From Palaemon carinicauda (taxonomy: Eukaryota; Arthropoda; Malacostraca; Decapoda; Palaemonidae): DNA of 64,000 nt. Below, piece by piece: positions 1-11,357 of this stretch; positions within the stretch are counted from its first letter, which is position 1, and each line of letters opens with the position of its first letter. A program made the translations under genes and the position numbers. The DNA lies in NCBI RefSeq assembly GCF_036898095.1, contig NC_090751.1, forward strand, positions 82,142,930 to 82,206,929. Direction: 5' to 3'. The notes below the pieces were generated by a model. The model was given only the letters and a program-made list of their open reading frames with translations, was not told where the DNA came from and did not search any database.

Positions 1-298
1 TTTCAATATTGATCTTACCCGATGATCATGTAGCTGATTCACACCCAGGGTGGTGGGTGGAGACCAGCATACATGTTAACAAAGAAGCTAAGTATCCCGT
101 ATCTTATTTTAGCAGTTATTCAAAATAACAAACCTAAAATAAATAAGTACCTGGTAAGGAAGTCGACTTGAACCATTACTCTGCCTTTTAAGTACGTCTT
201 CCTTACTGAGCCTAGCGATCCTCTTAGGATGCTGAGCGACTCCTAGGTGCTGAAGTATTAAGGGCTGCAACCCATACTAAAGGACCTCATCACAACCT

Positions 299-1600
299 CT
301 AATCTAGGCGCTTCTCAAGAAAGAATTTGACCACCCGCCAAATCAACCAGGATGCGGAAGGCTTCTTAGCCTTCCGGACAATCCAGAAATATTTCAAGAG
401 AAAGATTAAAAAGGTTCTGGAATTAGGGAATTGTAGTGGTGGAGCCCCCACCACTACTGCACTCGTTGCTACGAATGGTCCCAGAGTGTAGCAGTTCTCG
501 TAAAGAGACTGGACATTCTTAAGATAAAAGACGCGAACACTGATTAGCTTTTCCAAAAGGTTGCGTCAAAAATATTTTGCAGAGATCTATTTCATTAAAA
601 GGTCACGGAAGTTGTGATAGCTCTAACTTTGTGTGTCCTTACCTTCAGCCAAGCTTGGTCTTCCTCATTCAGAAGGGAATGAGCTTCTCGTATTAACAGT
701 CTGAAAATAATAGGATAAAGAATTCTCTGACATAGGCAAAGATGAATTCTTAACTGAACACCATAAAGCTTCAGACGGGCCTCATAAAGGTTTTTAAAAT
801 AGAACTTAAGAGCTCTACAGGACATAATACTCTTTCTAGTTCCTTTCCAACCATATCGATAAGTTTGGAATAACGAACGATATTGGTCAAGGCCGAGAAG
901 GCAGCTCGTGTTTGGCTAGAAAACCAAGATGTAGAACATGTAGCCGTTTCGGATGAAAATCCGATGTTCTTGCTGAAGGCATGAATCTCACTGACTCTTT
1001 TAGCTGGTAAAGCATATCAGGAAAAGAGTCTTAAAGGTGAGATCTTTCAGGGAGGCTGATTGAAGTGGTTCGAACCTGTCTAACATAAGGAATCTTAGAA
1101 CCACGTCTAAATTCCAACCAGGTGTAACCAAACGACGCTCCTTCGTGGTCTCAAAAGACTTAAGGAGGTCCTGTAGATCTTTATTGTTAAAAAGATCTAA
1201 GCCTCTGTGACGGAAGACTGATGCCAACATGCTTCTGTAACCCTTGAAAGTGGGAGCTGAAAGAGATCGCTCTTTTCTCAGATATAAGAGGAAGTCAGCT
1301 ATTTGAGTTACAGAGGTACTGGTCGAGGATACGGATACTGACTTGCACCAGTTTAGGAAGATTCCCCACTTCGATTGGTAGACTCTAAGGGTGGATGTTC
1401 TCCTTGCTCTAACAATCGCTCTGGTTGCCTCCTTCGAAAAAACCTCTAGTTCTCGAGAGTCTTTCGATACTCTGAAGGCAGTGAGACGAAGAGCGTGGAG
1501 GCCTTGGAGTACCTTCTTACGCGTGGCAGACGTAGCAGGTCCACCCTTAGGGGAAGAGTTCTGGGAACGTCTACTAGCCATCGAAGTACCTCGGTAAGTT
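299..1600 (-). pseudogene. DIRS 1 tyrosine recombinase, frameshifted
   Basis: Tyrosine recombinase (phage-integrase fold) of DIRS copy 1, which in this class integrates a circular DNA copy without target duplication. The N-terminal SAM-like half reads as one frame from about 1600 to 1000, with typical motifs such as QIADFLLYLRKERSLSAPT and GYRSMLASVFRH. The frame then breaks near 1010, just before the catalytic arginine, which survives in another frame as AKRVSEIHAF. Box II is seen as THKVRAI (H-x-x-R, about 600-640), and the nucleophile tyrosine as VFYLKNV near 510-530 in a third frame. All catalytic residues are present, but at least two frameshifts separate them, so this is a pseudogene. 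The closest relative in the window is copy 3. Confidence 0.8.
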
Positions 1601-1639
1601 ATTCTCTCGCGGGCCAGAGGGAAGCAACTAGTGTCAACT

Positions 1640-2540
1640 TTGTCCCAACGTGAGAGGCGAACTTCTGCAGTACCTTGTTGACAAACTAGAACGGAGGGAA
1701 TGCATATAGATCTAGATGAGACTAATCTAGTAGAAAGACATCTAAAAGAACCACTGCTGGGTCTGTTGAGAGCCTCTTGGACATCGAGGTTGCGAAGAGA
1801 TCTATGGTTGGATGGCCCCAGGTGACCCAAAGTCTCTTGCATACATCTCTGTGGAGGGTCCAATATGTTGGAATTATTGTCCCTTCCTGCTGAGACAAAC
1901 TGCTAAGACATTCAAGTTGCCTTGGAAGAAATTTGTTACTAGTGAAAAGTCTAGACCTGTTGAACAGGAGAGGAGGTCACTAGCGAACTCGCACCATGTC
2001 AGAGAGTAGGTCCCTCCTTGCTAGGAGATGAACATCAAAGCAGGGAGTTGTCCGTGTTGACCTCCATTACTTTGTCTTGAAGGAGAGACCTGAAGCTTTT
2101 CCAGGTCAGACTTACTGCCAGAAGCTTCTTGCAGTTAAAATGCATTGTCCTTTGACGCGAGTTCCATAATCCCGAGCATTCCCTACCGCCTAAGGTCGCA
2201 CCCCAGCCTACGTCCGATGCGTCTGAGAAGAGAACGTGGTAGGAGTCTGAACAGTCAGGGGAAGACCCTATAAAAGGTTGATAAAGTCCTTTCCTCAGGT
2301 TAGACCAGACTTATCTTCCGGAAACCGGGATCGAGACCGCTTCTAGCGTCTTGTCCTTTTCCAGTGAAGAGCTAGATGAAACCGAAGAGGACGGAGGTGT
2401 AGTCTTCCAAGTGACACCAAATGCACCACGGATGACAGTGTCCTAACCAGACTCATCCACAGCCTGACAGGGCCGTATTCCTTCTTCAGCATCTTCTGGA
2501 TGGATAGCAGGGCTGGGGATTGATCTTCTTGTTCAGCCAT
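1640..2540 (-). pseudogene. DIRS 1 RT remnant, RNase H and DAM-like block
   Basis: Read 2540 to 1640 on the minus strand. The segment 2540-2450 still encodes an acidic gag piece (EEPSDEDMAEQEDQ). Within the same frame it runs into the thumb of a DIRS reverse transcriptase (MSLVRTLSSVVHLVSLGRL), so gag core and the RT palm with its YLDD motif have been deleted at a junction near 2450. RNase H follows, with the first catalytic aspartate in FSDASDVGWGATLGG (about 2180-2235) and a later NTDNS motif. The block IDLFATS...DLYAFPPF at about 1690-1800 matches the region that DIRS papers call the methyltransferase or DAM domain. Several stops interrupt all of it. Loss of the palm means no polymerase activity. 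Confidence 0.75.
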
Positions 2541-4757
2541 GTCCTCATCAGAGGGTTCCTCATCCGAAACTGATGAGGAAACGGCAACGGAGTGGGCAAC
2601 GTCTGACTCGCTGAATCCGGTCGCACTGGTGGATGCGTGACGGAGCCGGACACAAGATCATGGTACTGCTGCACAGTCTGTGAACTGTCAACCATGGGGA
2701 AGCGAGGAAATACAGCGACAACCCGAAACTGTCTAGACTGTCTGGGTAGTACAGACAACCCCTTATCGGGTTGCTGAGGTTGCCGCACTGCGTCACAACA
2801 AGTCACCTCTGCTGGTTGTTGAACGTCTTCCCAGTGACACACTGAACGTCCACAACCACCTCCGAGAGTAGCATAACATCAACGTGCGACTGGCAACCCA
2901 CACTGTGTCACACCGGTGGAGGAACCATCTCAACTGGCGGACGTGAGTAGGATACCTCAGCGTCAACAGGGCGTACAACCAACCGGTAGGAAGGTCGTTG
3001 GCAAGAAGGGTCTTCTCCGTAAAAAATCCTCTATCAAGGACTAAGCTTGGACTGCATGTCTTGCAACAAAGCCCAAGGTCTATGGGAGCAGGTGTGGCAA
3101 CAGACGGGGTTAGCGACTGAAGCGGAACCATTTACCCTCCCTGGAAGCATGTTATGCTTAAATAAAAGTCCATAGGAGGATAAGCAGCTTAAGGCTCCTC
3201 TCCAAATGACAGAGTCCTCAAGGGAATATCAGAAGGAGGGAGAACAGCACTTTCTCATCTACAGGAACCATATCCGAGAAAAGCTAGGTTCTCTCAGTGA
3301 GGGTTTCACTGGTGCAAAAGCAGCAGACCAGAAGGCAACGTTATGAAACTACTTGACAGTCTGTGAACTGTCAAAAACTGAACTGTCAACCACAACAGGA
3401 GCGTGAGGACATACAGCACTGGTGTATAAGTAGCAGACCAGAAGGCAACGTCATGTAACTGTATGACAGTTTGTGAGTTGGCAACAACCAAAGTTGTGTG
3501 GGGAAGCCTCAACTCCTGACTGACTAGTTTGCTGCTGGCGAGTGGCGGTAACCACAGTGTGTTGCGGAGGCTGACACACCGTGTCAAAACACGGCAGCTT
3601 GTGGTAGCTCACGCACGGCAACGGAGTGCTCTGTGTGTGGGAGTCATCATACATCTGGCAGGGTTGACTGTGCATGGGTGGAGGAGCTCTCACAACTAGA
3701 GTGTGAGAGCAGGAAGCCATGCCGGGCGCACAACCGTGGGAGGTGTAGGCCCACGGGTGCATCGTCAACCTTCTCCGCAGTCGGAGTGTGGGAGCTGGCA
3801 ACAACAAAAGCAGAGGGCTGGTGCGTGGGAGGGGCTGCGGTGGGTTGAGGAGCATGCTGTATGGTATGCGGAGCATGCTGTAAGGTATGCGGCTCATGCT
3901 GCATGGTATGCGGAGCATGCTGTAAGGTATGCAGAGCATGCTGCATGGGCTGCGGAGAATGCCGCATAGTGCTGGAACCCGGCAGCTCTACAGAACCTTC
4001 CCACTGCTGATGCGGTAGCTCACGCATGTTAGCAGATGGTGCAGCAAGAACATGCGTCTGGCAGGGTGGACTGCGCATCGGTAGTGGAGCTCTCACAGGT
4101 GGAGGGTGGGAGCAGGCAGCCGCAGTATCTGCTGAGCGCACAACCTCGGCAGGTTGTAGGTTAACAGGTGCATTGTCAACCTTCCAGCATGATACTCCTG
4201 CATGAAGGAGCAAGCTGAGACTGTAAAGTCTGCAGCATGGACCACTAGGGTCTATGAAAGACAACAACAAACGGAGCTACTGTCCGTTGTGACTGAGGGT
4301 CTAAAACAGCTGGTGCGGCAACAGACGGAGATACTGCCTGTTGCGGTACCACCTTGCCTCTCTTGGGAGGTGTGCAGTTGTCGTACTGCAGCGAGTCCGA
4401 ACTGACCCAGTGGCTACACCTAGGCCGTTGGACTTGCGCGGAAGGGACCGACTTGCACTTAAAAGCTGCAAGACTTGGTCCATGGTTTCTGCGAGAAACC
4501 TCTTCCGCAGACGAGGAATAAATGGGCTCTCTCGTCTTTGTGTGGGTGGGGTGATCACGTCGGCAACGTGTGTAGATACACCCGAAACCACGGAGGGAAA
4601 CGTCTGTTCGTCGATCAAGGCCTGTGGAACCCATAAGTCCTTCGACATTACTTCTCCCCTGGGCTTGGGAGCTTGTAAGAGGTATCGGACTAGGTGAACA
4701 ACTGGCACGAACAGACGAACCCTCGAACGCAACACTGTAACACTTTGCGCATTTCAC
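2486..4757 (-). pseudogene. DIRS 1 gag N-terminal region, low-complexity and broken
   Basis: This stretch lies where the gag N-terminal part sits in the other DIRS copies. Open reading frames of 60-207 codons overlap in all three minus frames, which is typical of repeat-derived sequence and not of a conserved protein. The 5' part (4757-4300) includes MKCAKCYSVAF and, in a neighbouring frame, LLQAPKPRGEVM, a motif like the LFQAPQ..GEGM block of copy 3. The middle is rich in His, Pro, Thr and Gln and holds a 21-base minisatellite (3848-3966). Short direct repeats based on a shared CAGACCAGAAGGCAACGT core recur near 3325 and 3435. I see no enzymatic domain. Assignment as gag rests on position and on the acidic tail that follows it. 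Confidence 0.55.
3848..3966 (-). repeat. 21-bp minisatellite encoding a QHAPHT heptad
   Basis: About 5.6 tandem copies of a 21-base unit (plus-strand core GGAGCATGCTGTAAGGTATGC). Because 21 is a multiple of three, one minus-strand frame reads a seven-residue repeat of the type QHAPHTL/QHAPHTM. Units differ by one to four bases. It lies in the gag linker of DIRS copy 1, where other DIRS copies here carry unrelated repeats. Confidence 0.9.
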
Positions 4758-6120
4758 TTTATCACTTTTGATTTTCTGTTTGCACTCATTTCACTGAACT
4801 CGAAACTTTAAGTGGTTTGTACCTGAAACACGCAATCCTATCCTTCATTAAAAGGTAGTAATTGCGAAAACAGTATTACAATGTAACAGAAAAACATAAT
4901 GAAAGATAAAGAATTCAGTGGCTGGAAAAGAGACTAAACACTAGATCAAATAAACTACGTTTAAAATCTCTCACCGCATAAAGCCTGGGAACAAGAATAA
5001 AACTCTAGAAACGTTTTACCTTCTTCCCCTATAGCGACTAGGGAGAAGAGCAAAAAACGAGAACAACGTTACCCGCTTGAACGAAACGTTTATCCTCCTC
5101 TCTCTCCCTCCGTCTCTATCTCTCTCTCTCTCTCTCTCTTGACTTAGAACCTGAGAGATGAGCCCAATTATATATATCGTTAAAACATATTATTTGTTAA
5201 AGGAAAAATACTGAAAGGTTTCCCAAATAAAAAGTTCCTTTATTAGAATTAAAACCATTTAAGCTAAGAAAGAATGAACGAAACGCTAGAATGGGTTTAC
5301 TCTTACTGCAACGTGAAACCGTGAAATACTCTCTCTCTATCGTAACGATAGAGCGCAAGTTGAACGTTCTGAACGTCAACAACTGCGGAGACTAAACAAA
5401 ACGTTAGTTCAACTTTGAAAACAGTACGAGACTATCAAAGAAATTCTTTCAAAAACATTAAAATTAAAATAGCATAAATTCTTAACAGGAAAAACGATAT
5501 GACAGGCTCAATGTTAATTAACTTCGGTTCCAAGTAAGGACCGCCTACTATTAGGAAGGGTCGCATATAAACAAACATAAAAATTAATTTTTATAAGTTT
5601 ATAATAAATGGAAAGTTAATCGAAGAGGCCTATAAATGGCAGAGAGATATAAAATAAATCTATAACTTTGTTAAGCAAAATTACCAAAAACCTAAACACA
5701 CTTCCGTCTAAGGGAAGGGTGGGTCAAAAAAAGTGAAAGAGAGTCTATACTCTCTTCGACACCAACACATCCGTCTAAGGGAAGGGTCGGCCATTTAAAA
5801 GTGAAAGAGAGTCCATACTCTCTTCGTCACCATAATTAAATCAAACTAATTCCAAAAGCTTGCTAAGCTAATGATAAAGCTTCCTGAATAGCGAAGGCTA
5901 AACTCTAGAGCAAATACATCACCAAATCGTGAACAATAACTCCAGAATCAACAGCGTATCCAAGTAGGTCTAGCCGGTGGCACGACAGAGGAAAAATTGA
6001 GTTCTTGTTGACAAGAAGTACTTGAGTACCTGCTCACAGATGGCGCTGTTGTGTACACCCCCACCTGTATAGCGATCGCTGGCGTATCCCGACCGTAGAT
6101 TTCTGTCGGGCAACAGAGTT
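4758..6120 (-). other. DIRS 1 5' leader, non-coding
   Basis: AT-rich untranslated leader between the 5' terminal repeat and gag. It contains a (TC)n microsatellite at about 5098-5141 and an imperfect tandem duplication of about 65 bp at 5701-5831, each unit holding CCGTCTAAGGGAAGGGT followed by a small hairpin, AGAGAGTCTATACTCTCT. No convincing coding frame is present; the 61-codon frame at 5197-5382 has no recognisable features. Confidence 0.6.
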
Positions 6121-7042
6121 GACAGCTACATGATCATCGGGTAAGATTAATATTGAAAAACAACATTTCAAAAATTGATTTATAGTTTTATAAATGCTTA
6201 CTTTAGTATCAGGTAGGATATGCAGAATCAGTTACCAAACTTGGTCTTCTACCGCAAAATCTACTGTATATATCATATAGAGTGACTAAAATAGCAGAAA
6301 TGCAAATACAGAAAATCCAAAATTTTTACAGCTAGACTCGTAAAGGTACTAACAAAATGAGAGAAAAGAATTACCACATTAAAGTAAACCAGTGGTGAAC
6401 TAGAAGCCAAGCTTGTAAGAGAACAAAGACGCAATATCACCCGCAGTGATCACGAGATACAACCTACCAATTGAGCTGAAATATCAGCTACAGCAAATAT
6501 TTTTAAAGCTCTTCAACAATATGAAACACAATTTCCTAAAATAAAACAATATTGCTTACTTTAGCCAGAGGTGGGATACAAAAATCCAGCTACTCAACTC
6601 AATATTGATGTACAGAAGGTCCTCCACTTACAAATTTAATTGGTTCCCAGAAGCTGTTTGTAAGTCGAATAGTTTGTTAGTTCAATTTTGTTCAATTTTG
6701 ACCTATGGTAGGCCTAACCTGAATTCCATGCCTATGATTTCTAGCTACAAGTCAACAAATAGTCAGGTTTCATAAGAAACAGATATCAGGTTATTAAAAA
6801 TGTTGTTTTGCTTACTGTATTAAATCATATAATATTGTTTTATTAGAGTATTTCCTTATTGTATCTTTGTTATTTAATTTGTATTTGTGTTTATACCTCT
6901 AAATGTTTGTAAGTTGCAGAAGGAATAAAGTAGATTAAGAAATTGAGACTTCAAGAGGAACTCGAATCCGTAAGGCCCAGTGAACATTCAGAGCCCTAAT
7001 TGAAGGAACACTTAATAACTAGACCAGACTAATGAAGTTATA

Positions 7043-7228
7043 GTCCATTTCTTTTAGCGAAGCATATTTGCACCGACTCGCAACAGTGCCCTTTAGCTCG
7101 GAAAAAGTTTCCTGATCGCTGATTGGTTAGAATTATCTTGTCCAACCAATCAGCGATCAGGAAACTTTTCCGAGCTAAAAGGGCACCGCTGCGAGTCGGT
7201 GCAAATATGCCTCGCTAAAAGAAATGGA
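7043..7228. mobile_element. Fold-back MITE with about 85-bp inverted repeats
   Basis: The two halves are near-perfect inverted copies, starting AGTCCATTTCTTTTAGCGA on the left and ending with its complement on the right, around a short centre near 7134. It is flanked by TA on both sides, the target duplication expected of Tc1/mariner-type elements. It has no coding capacity. The inner part includes ACCAATCAGCGATCAGGAAA and its complement. The Tc1/mariner-type assignment is an inference from the flanking dinucleotide only. Confidence 0.8.
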
Positions 7229-8439
7229 CTGTAGGTTAGTTCAAACAACCAGGGAGGCAAGTCAAACTTACCACCCACAATAGAAGGCTCCCTGGCTTTT
7301 GAGAATAAGAAAGTTAAATAAGCTAAAACTAAATAGGTTGATCACTATCTTAGCTGGTGAGGTGAGTGAGCATGATGTGTAATATTGTTATTAACACTCT
7401 AAAACATATCCTATAAGCTATTGTAAAATCTAAATCAATTAGACAAAAATCACGGATACAAAGTTGAGAAAATATAGTGCAAAAATGTCTTGTTTTCCAT
7501 CATTACAAGATATTGAAGTAATATTTTAACTTATACATGCTCTGAAACATATCCTGTAAGCCACTGAAAAATCTAAATCAATTAGGAAAAAACACGACAC
7601 AAATAAAAAACTATTTAGCTTGTGGCAAAGAGGAAGTTTGGGGTGATAGTATAATTGTTATTTTTTATCTAGTTCATATTTTTGTTTGATTTTAAAACGA
7701 TAAGACAAAAATAAATGACAGTCATTATTTCCTTTGAAAACAATGATTCTACCCTTCTTTTCATTTTTTAAGACTGGTAAGACATTTATCCATAAAGGGT
7801 ACAAGACAGGAAAGAGAAGAAAGAACTCCACAAAGTAGAAACCCGACCAACAAAATTTAGTATTGAATATGATTATGAAGTCTTAAGTAGTCAAAACTGC
7901 TCCCTTACCCCCATGAGTAGATAAACTGAGGAAACATGCCCTACTATCTGACCACTGATATCATCACAATTTCAATTCAGGTTTCAACCTTCTCATTCTG
8001 AGGATTATCCATCAGACCATGGTACCAAGAGGGTTCCTGCAGACCATAGTAAGTAGTTTCCATAACCACCAAAAATCAACAATGAACTTGAGTTATTCAA
8101 CTACACAATTTACTAAATTTGCTCAATTCTTTAGTCTAGGTTTGCAAAAAAAAAAAATTAAAAAAAAATAGAGAAAAAAAAAATGTCCAAGATTTGGGCA
8201 TACTCATGGAGACTGTTCCCAACACCACCTAAGCTGTTTGACTTTCAAGTTCTTTTCAGATCTTCAAAACAATACGTTCAGCGTTTTCATCAAGATGTCT
8301 GGCATCTTTCACTTGTGATTTAAACTCAATAAATAAACACTAAGAAACTATGTAATAAAATTTACTAAAGGAGATTAAACTAATATTTTTATCAACTCAC
8401 GGATGCAATAAGATACATAGTCTCACTACTGAAAATGAG

Positions 8440-8760
8440 GATGGTTTTTGATAAGCCTGATCTTTACCCTATGATGCTGAGCCCAGACACTTGTTCAGGG
8501 ACTTGTATAGGGATGTTCGACTAAGCTCATCAATGTCTCAAAGTCTCCAACTGGAACAAAAAGTTCTTTACAACCTTTTACATCACAGTGTTTGTAAGAG
8601 TACCATAGTACACCTTTTTTTTTTAAATCTCTAAAGAGGGCCAGGAATAGTGAACAATGCAATTTTCAAAATTTGAAGTTTGTGATAGCAAATTGCTCAT
8701 CGAATCAGCCTCAATCCTTTGCTTGCATATATCCTTAAACAAAGCATCACAATGGAAGGT
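8440..8760 (-). pseudogene. Degenerate protein-coding relic, family unknown
   Basis: Read from about 8760 to 8440 on the minus strand. A stop-free stretch of about 43 codons (starting FHCDALFKDICKQRIEADSM) ends in TAA. It is followed after a short A-rich run by another readable stretch of about 35 codons (KHCDVKGCKELFVPVGDFE...) that ends in TGA. The amino-acid texture looks like real protein (Cys/His spacing, few low-complexity runs), but I do not recognise the family. A match of the second piece to the C-terminal half of TCAIM was considered and is weak. It may be a decayed transposase or a decayed exon. Confidence 0.25.
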
Positions 8761-9371
8761 TTGGAAAGGATAATTCTAAGAATGTGTGAGAATATGCTTT
8801 ACATAATGGAAAGAAGTATCAGTACAATGTTGAATTCTTCTGTCATTTGGAAAGTGTATTAAGCCTAGCTCCAAATAATTAATTCAGACTACACCTAACA
8901 AGCTTCATGTGTAATATTTATTATAGTGGCTTCTTTAGCTAGGCTATATCTTTAGACATGATTGGATTTCATAGTAAATTCTGTAATTTTGAATGGTAAA
9001 AGTATTGTGCAGACCAAGGCCTACATGACGGAGGACTATGAAGCGTGAAGCCAGAGATGATGAATGGAGAAGTATTGATTTAAAAACTCAAGATAGAGAC
9101 AACTGGTGAAATCTAACTGAGGCCCCTTGCGTCAGTACGCGTAGGAGGATATGATGATGCTGATTGTGCAGTTTAGCATAGGTTCAATATTTTGTGATAT
9201 TACTGTTTGATGTAAAATACTTAAAGGCCCAGACATACTTGGGTGAGAATTGTAAGACGGTCAAAAGATAAATGGACATTTATTGAAGTGAGAATAAAGA
9301 AAATAAGTAGAGGATGTTTATATTGGGTCACTGGGATCATAATTACAGTATCAAATGTAACTAATAATTAT

Positions 9372-9372
9372 A

Positions 9373-9433
<61 letters not shown>

Positions 9434-9452
9434 CAATAATAATAATACTACT
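9372..9452. repeat. (AAT)n microsatellite
   Basis: About 25 AAT units, nearly perfect with a few substitutions at the right end. The open frame through it would encode poly-asparagine and is not taken as a gene. Confidence 0.95.
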
Positions 9453-9771
9453 AATAGTAATATAACAGCAATAAAAGCAAAGTGTAGTATTTGACTCTCA
9501 GGCTGTTATAAATAAAGTTTTAGAATATCAAAAATTTTCTCATGTTCCTGATAGGCTAAGGCCCAGCATTTCAATAAATACCTTTTTCAATTTCTCTCAA
9601 CAATCCCTGGGAGGTCCAGTAAACAGACTTATGATGTCTGGATTAAGAAGGCCACGTTGACGCAAGAACTCAAAATAAATCACGGGGGCCATATGGTACA
9701 CCTGACAAGCCGAATATTAGACAATGATGTTTTGAGATTTTCAATAAAGTGAAAAAGTAAAAAACGATTAC

Positions 9772-9885
<114 letters not shown>

Positions 9886-10006
9886 GTTTAGTCCCACATA
9901 TCACTACAAAGTTCAAAAAGACAGCAAATTATACAGAATACTACCATAACTAAAAGCTCTGAATGTCAACTCAGCATTCTTTTAGTGGAATCAGGTGAAG
10001 ATAACG

Positions 10007-10420
10007 GATTTTGAGTGAAGAGAAAAATCTATTTTTGGGTGAGATAGCCATGACGTCCTGATGGAAGGTTCCTTCAGTAGCTTCCTAAGGGTATATTTGA
10101 CTACAGTATATATTCCCAGAGAATTAAACTAAAGGTTTCACAGAATTCTAACTTCTGGCGCGAGTACCCATAAGGTTTCCCTTTAGGATATCGTATAATA
10201 ACAGGGGACGTGTGCTTGACACGCCGCATAGCTATCTGCACCCCACATAGCATTTACGCTTCGAGGGGGAGTGTGGTAAGTATGGGAGGAGCCGTTACTA
10301 AACTCTCCTCCTTCATTACTGTTACGGTACTCGGCGATGTCAACATCCGGCCGCCATAGCTGGCCGCCATCTTGAATGACGTCACCGATGCGCGCCATTT
10401 CCTCATTCCTTCCGGCGTTT
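10007..10420 (-). repeat. DIRS 2 3' inverted terminal repeat
   Basis: Inverted match to 18432-18795. The last about 45 bases (10007-10050, GATTTTGAGTGAAGAG... to GAGATAGCC) are not shared with the 5' end but are found again, inverted, in the internal complementary region. The inner limit is near TCCTCATTCCTTCC at about 10402. Confidence 0.85.
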
Positions 10421-10489
10421 CTGTCAGCCTCCATGATACAATAAGAAAGGGAGGGGCCTGACAGGGCAGAAAAGATAATCAGGGCGGGT

Positions 10490-10583
10490 CCATCAGGACG
10501 TCATGGCTATCTCACCCAAAAATAGATTTTTCACTTTGCTCAAAATCAGTTTTTTGGGCTCAAGCCATGACGTCCTGATGGAA
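10490..10583 (-). repeat. DIRS 2 internal complementary region (fused ends)
   Basis: The left part (10490-10546) is an inverted copy of the extreme 3' end (10007-10060). The right part (10547-10583) is an inverted copy of the extreme 5' end (18765-18801). The region therefore reads exactly as the two element ends would read if joined, as described for the ICR of DIRS-1. A symmetrical palindrome results, beginning and ending with CATCAGGACGTCATGG or its complement. Confidence 0.85.
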
Positions 10584-11357
10584 GTCTACCAGAGAATTAG
10601 TGTATCGTGGAATTTTCCCATTTTAGTAGTGCCTTCGACTTCTAAACAATATTCCTTTGGTCTGATGATCTTAGAGACCGTGACATCTCTTTTACATGTC
10701 ACTACCAATGGCATATACTATGACAGGGAAGTCCTACTTGGACGAAAGGAACATCTTGAAGTAACCTGATGAAGAAGATTCACCCGTCGACGCAGATCTT
10801 GCCGGTCTCGCAGACAGATCAGGAAAGTTAAGTAGTGTTGGAACAAATATTTAACTTTTCTATAGGTGAGTATACATCAGATAGGAGCAATATTATAACA
10901 TAGATTATAATCATGATCAAAATTAGGGGTAATCAAACTCTCTAACAGTAATTTATTTCATATAGTAGGGCGAAATAAGACGTGTATGGTAGCGAAATTT
11001 CTATTTTATTCAATAAAATATCTGAGTTAATATGAGATAAATAAATTTCAATAAAAATTTAGTTAACAAACATAGCCTAAAGACTACATAAGACGTGGGT
11101 GTGGAATCTGAAAAGGAAGAACTTGCCATTACACACATTAGTTCCAAGGGAACTATAAGGTCTTTTTAAAGTCTTAAATACACTTCATGACCAAATAAAC
11201 ATGTGGCACACGTGTTCAAGTCTATGTTACTTCACCATGTAGAAGAACAGTCCGTCGTGTCACTAGGTGGCACTTAAAATCACTATGTTTCGCACTAGGG
11301 TCAACACAGGCACCCGTTGAGTTAGAGTCCCAAAATAACTCACTGTTCTGCGCAGCA

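Larger units (their letters stand above)
1..6165 (-). mobile_element. DIRS-like retrotransposon copy 1 (internally deleted, 3' end outside window)
   Basis: Coding order on the minus strand is leader (6120-4758), gag N-terminal region (4757-2486), a stub of reverse transcriptase and RNase H (2540-2030), a methyltransferase-like block (about 1860-1640) and tyrosine recombinase (1600-299). The first 39 bases of the window and bases 6121-6160 are near-perfect inverted copies of one another, around the core CCCGATGATCATGTAGCTG. By comparison with copies 2, 3, 4 and 6, the left one should be the internal complementary region, so the true 3' terminal repeat would lie just outside the window. Most of gag core and the RT palm are missing, so this copy could only be mobilised in trans. 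The family call is firm; the exact ends are not. Confidence 0.85.

Noticed and set aside
8440..8545. TCAIM C-terminal exon
   Set aside because: The spacing of Val-Pro and Leu residues is vaguely similar, but the frame hits a stop before any good donor and the phase was not testable.
9243..9494. Open frame encoding poly-asparagine
   Set aside because: Produced by the (AAT)n microsatellite; no conserved sequence on either side.
9540..9700. Short minus-strand peptide (RQRGLLNPDIISLFTG)
   Set aside because: Readable for about 30 codons only, ends in a stop, and no splice sites or family could be assigned with confidence.
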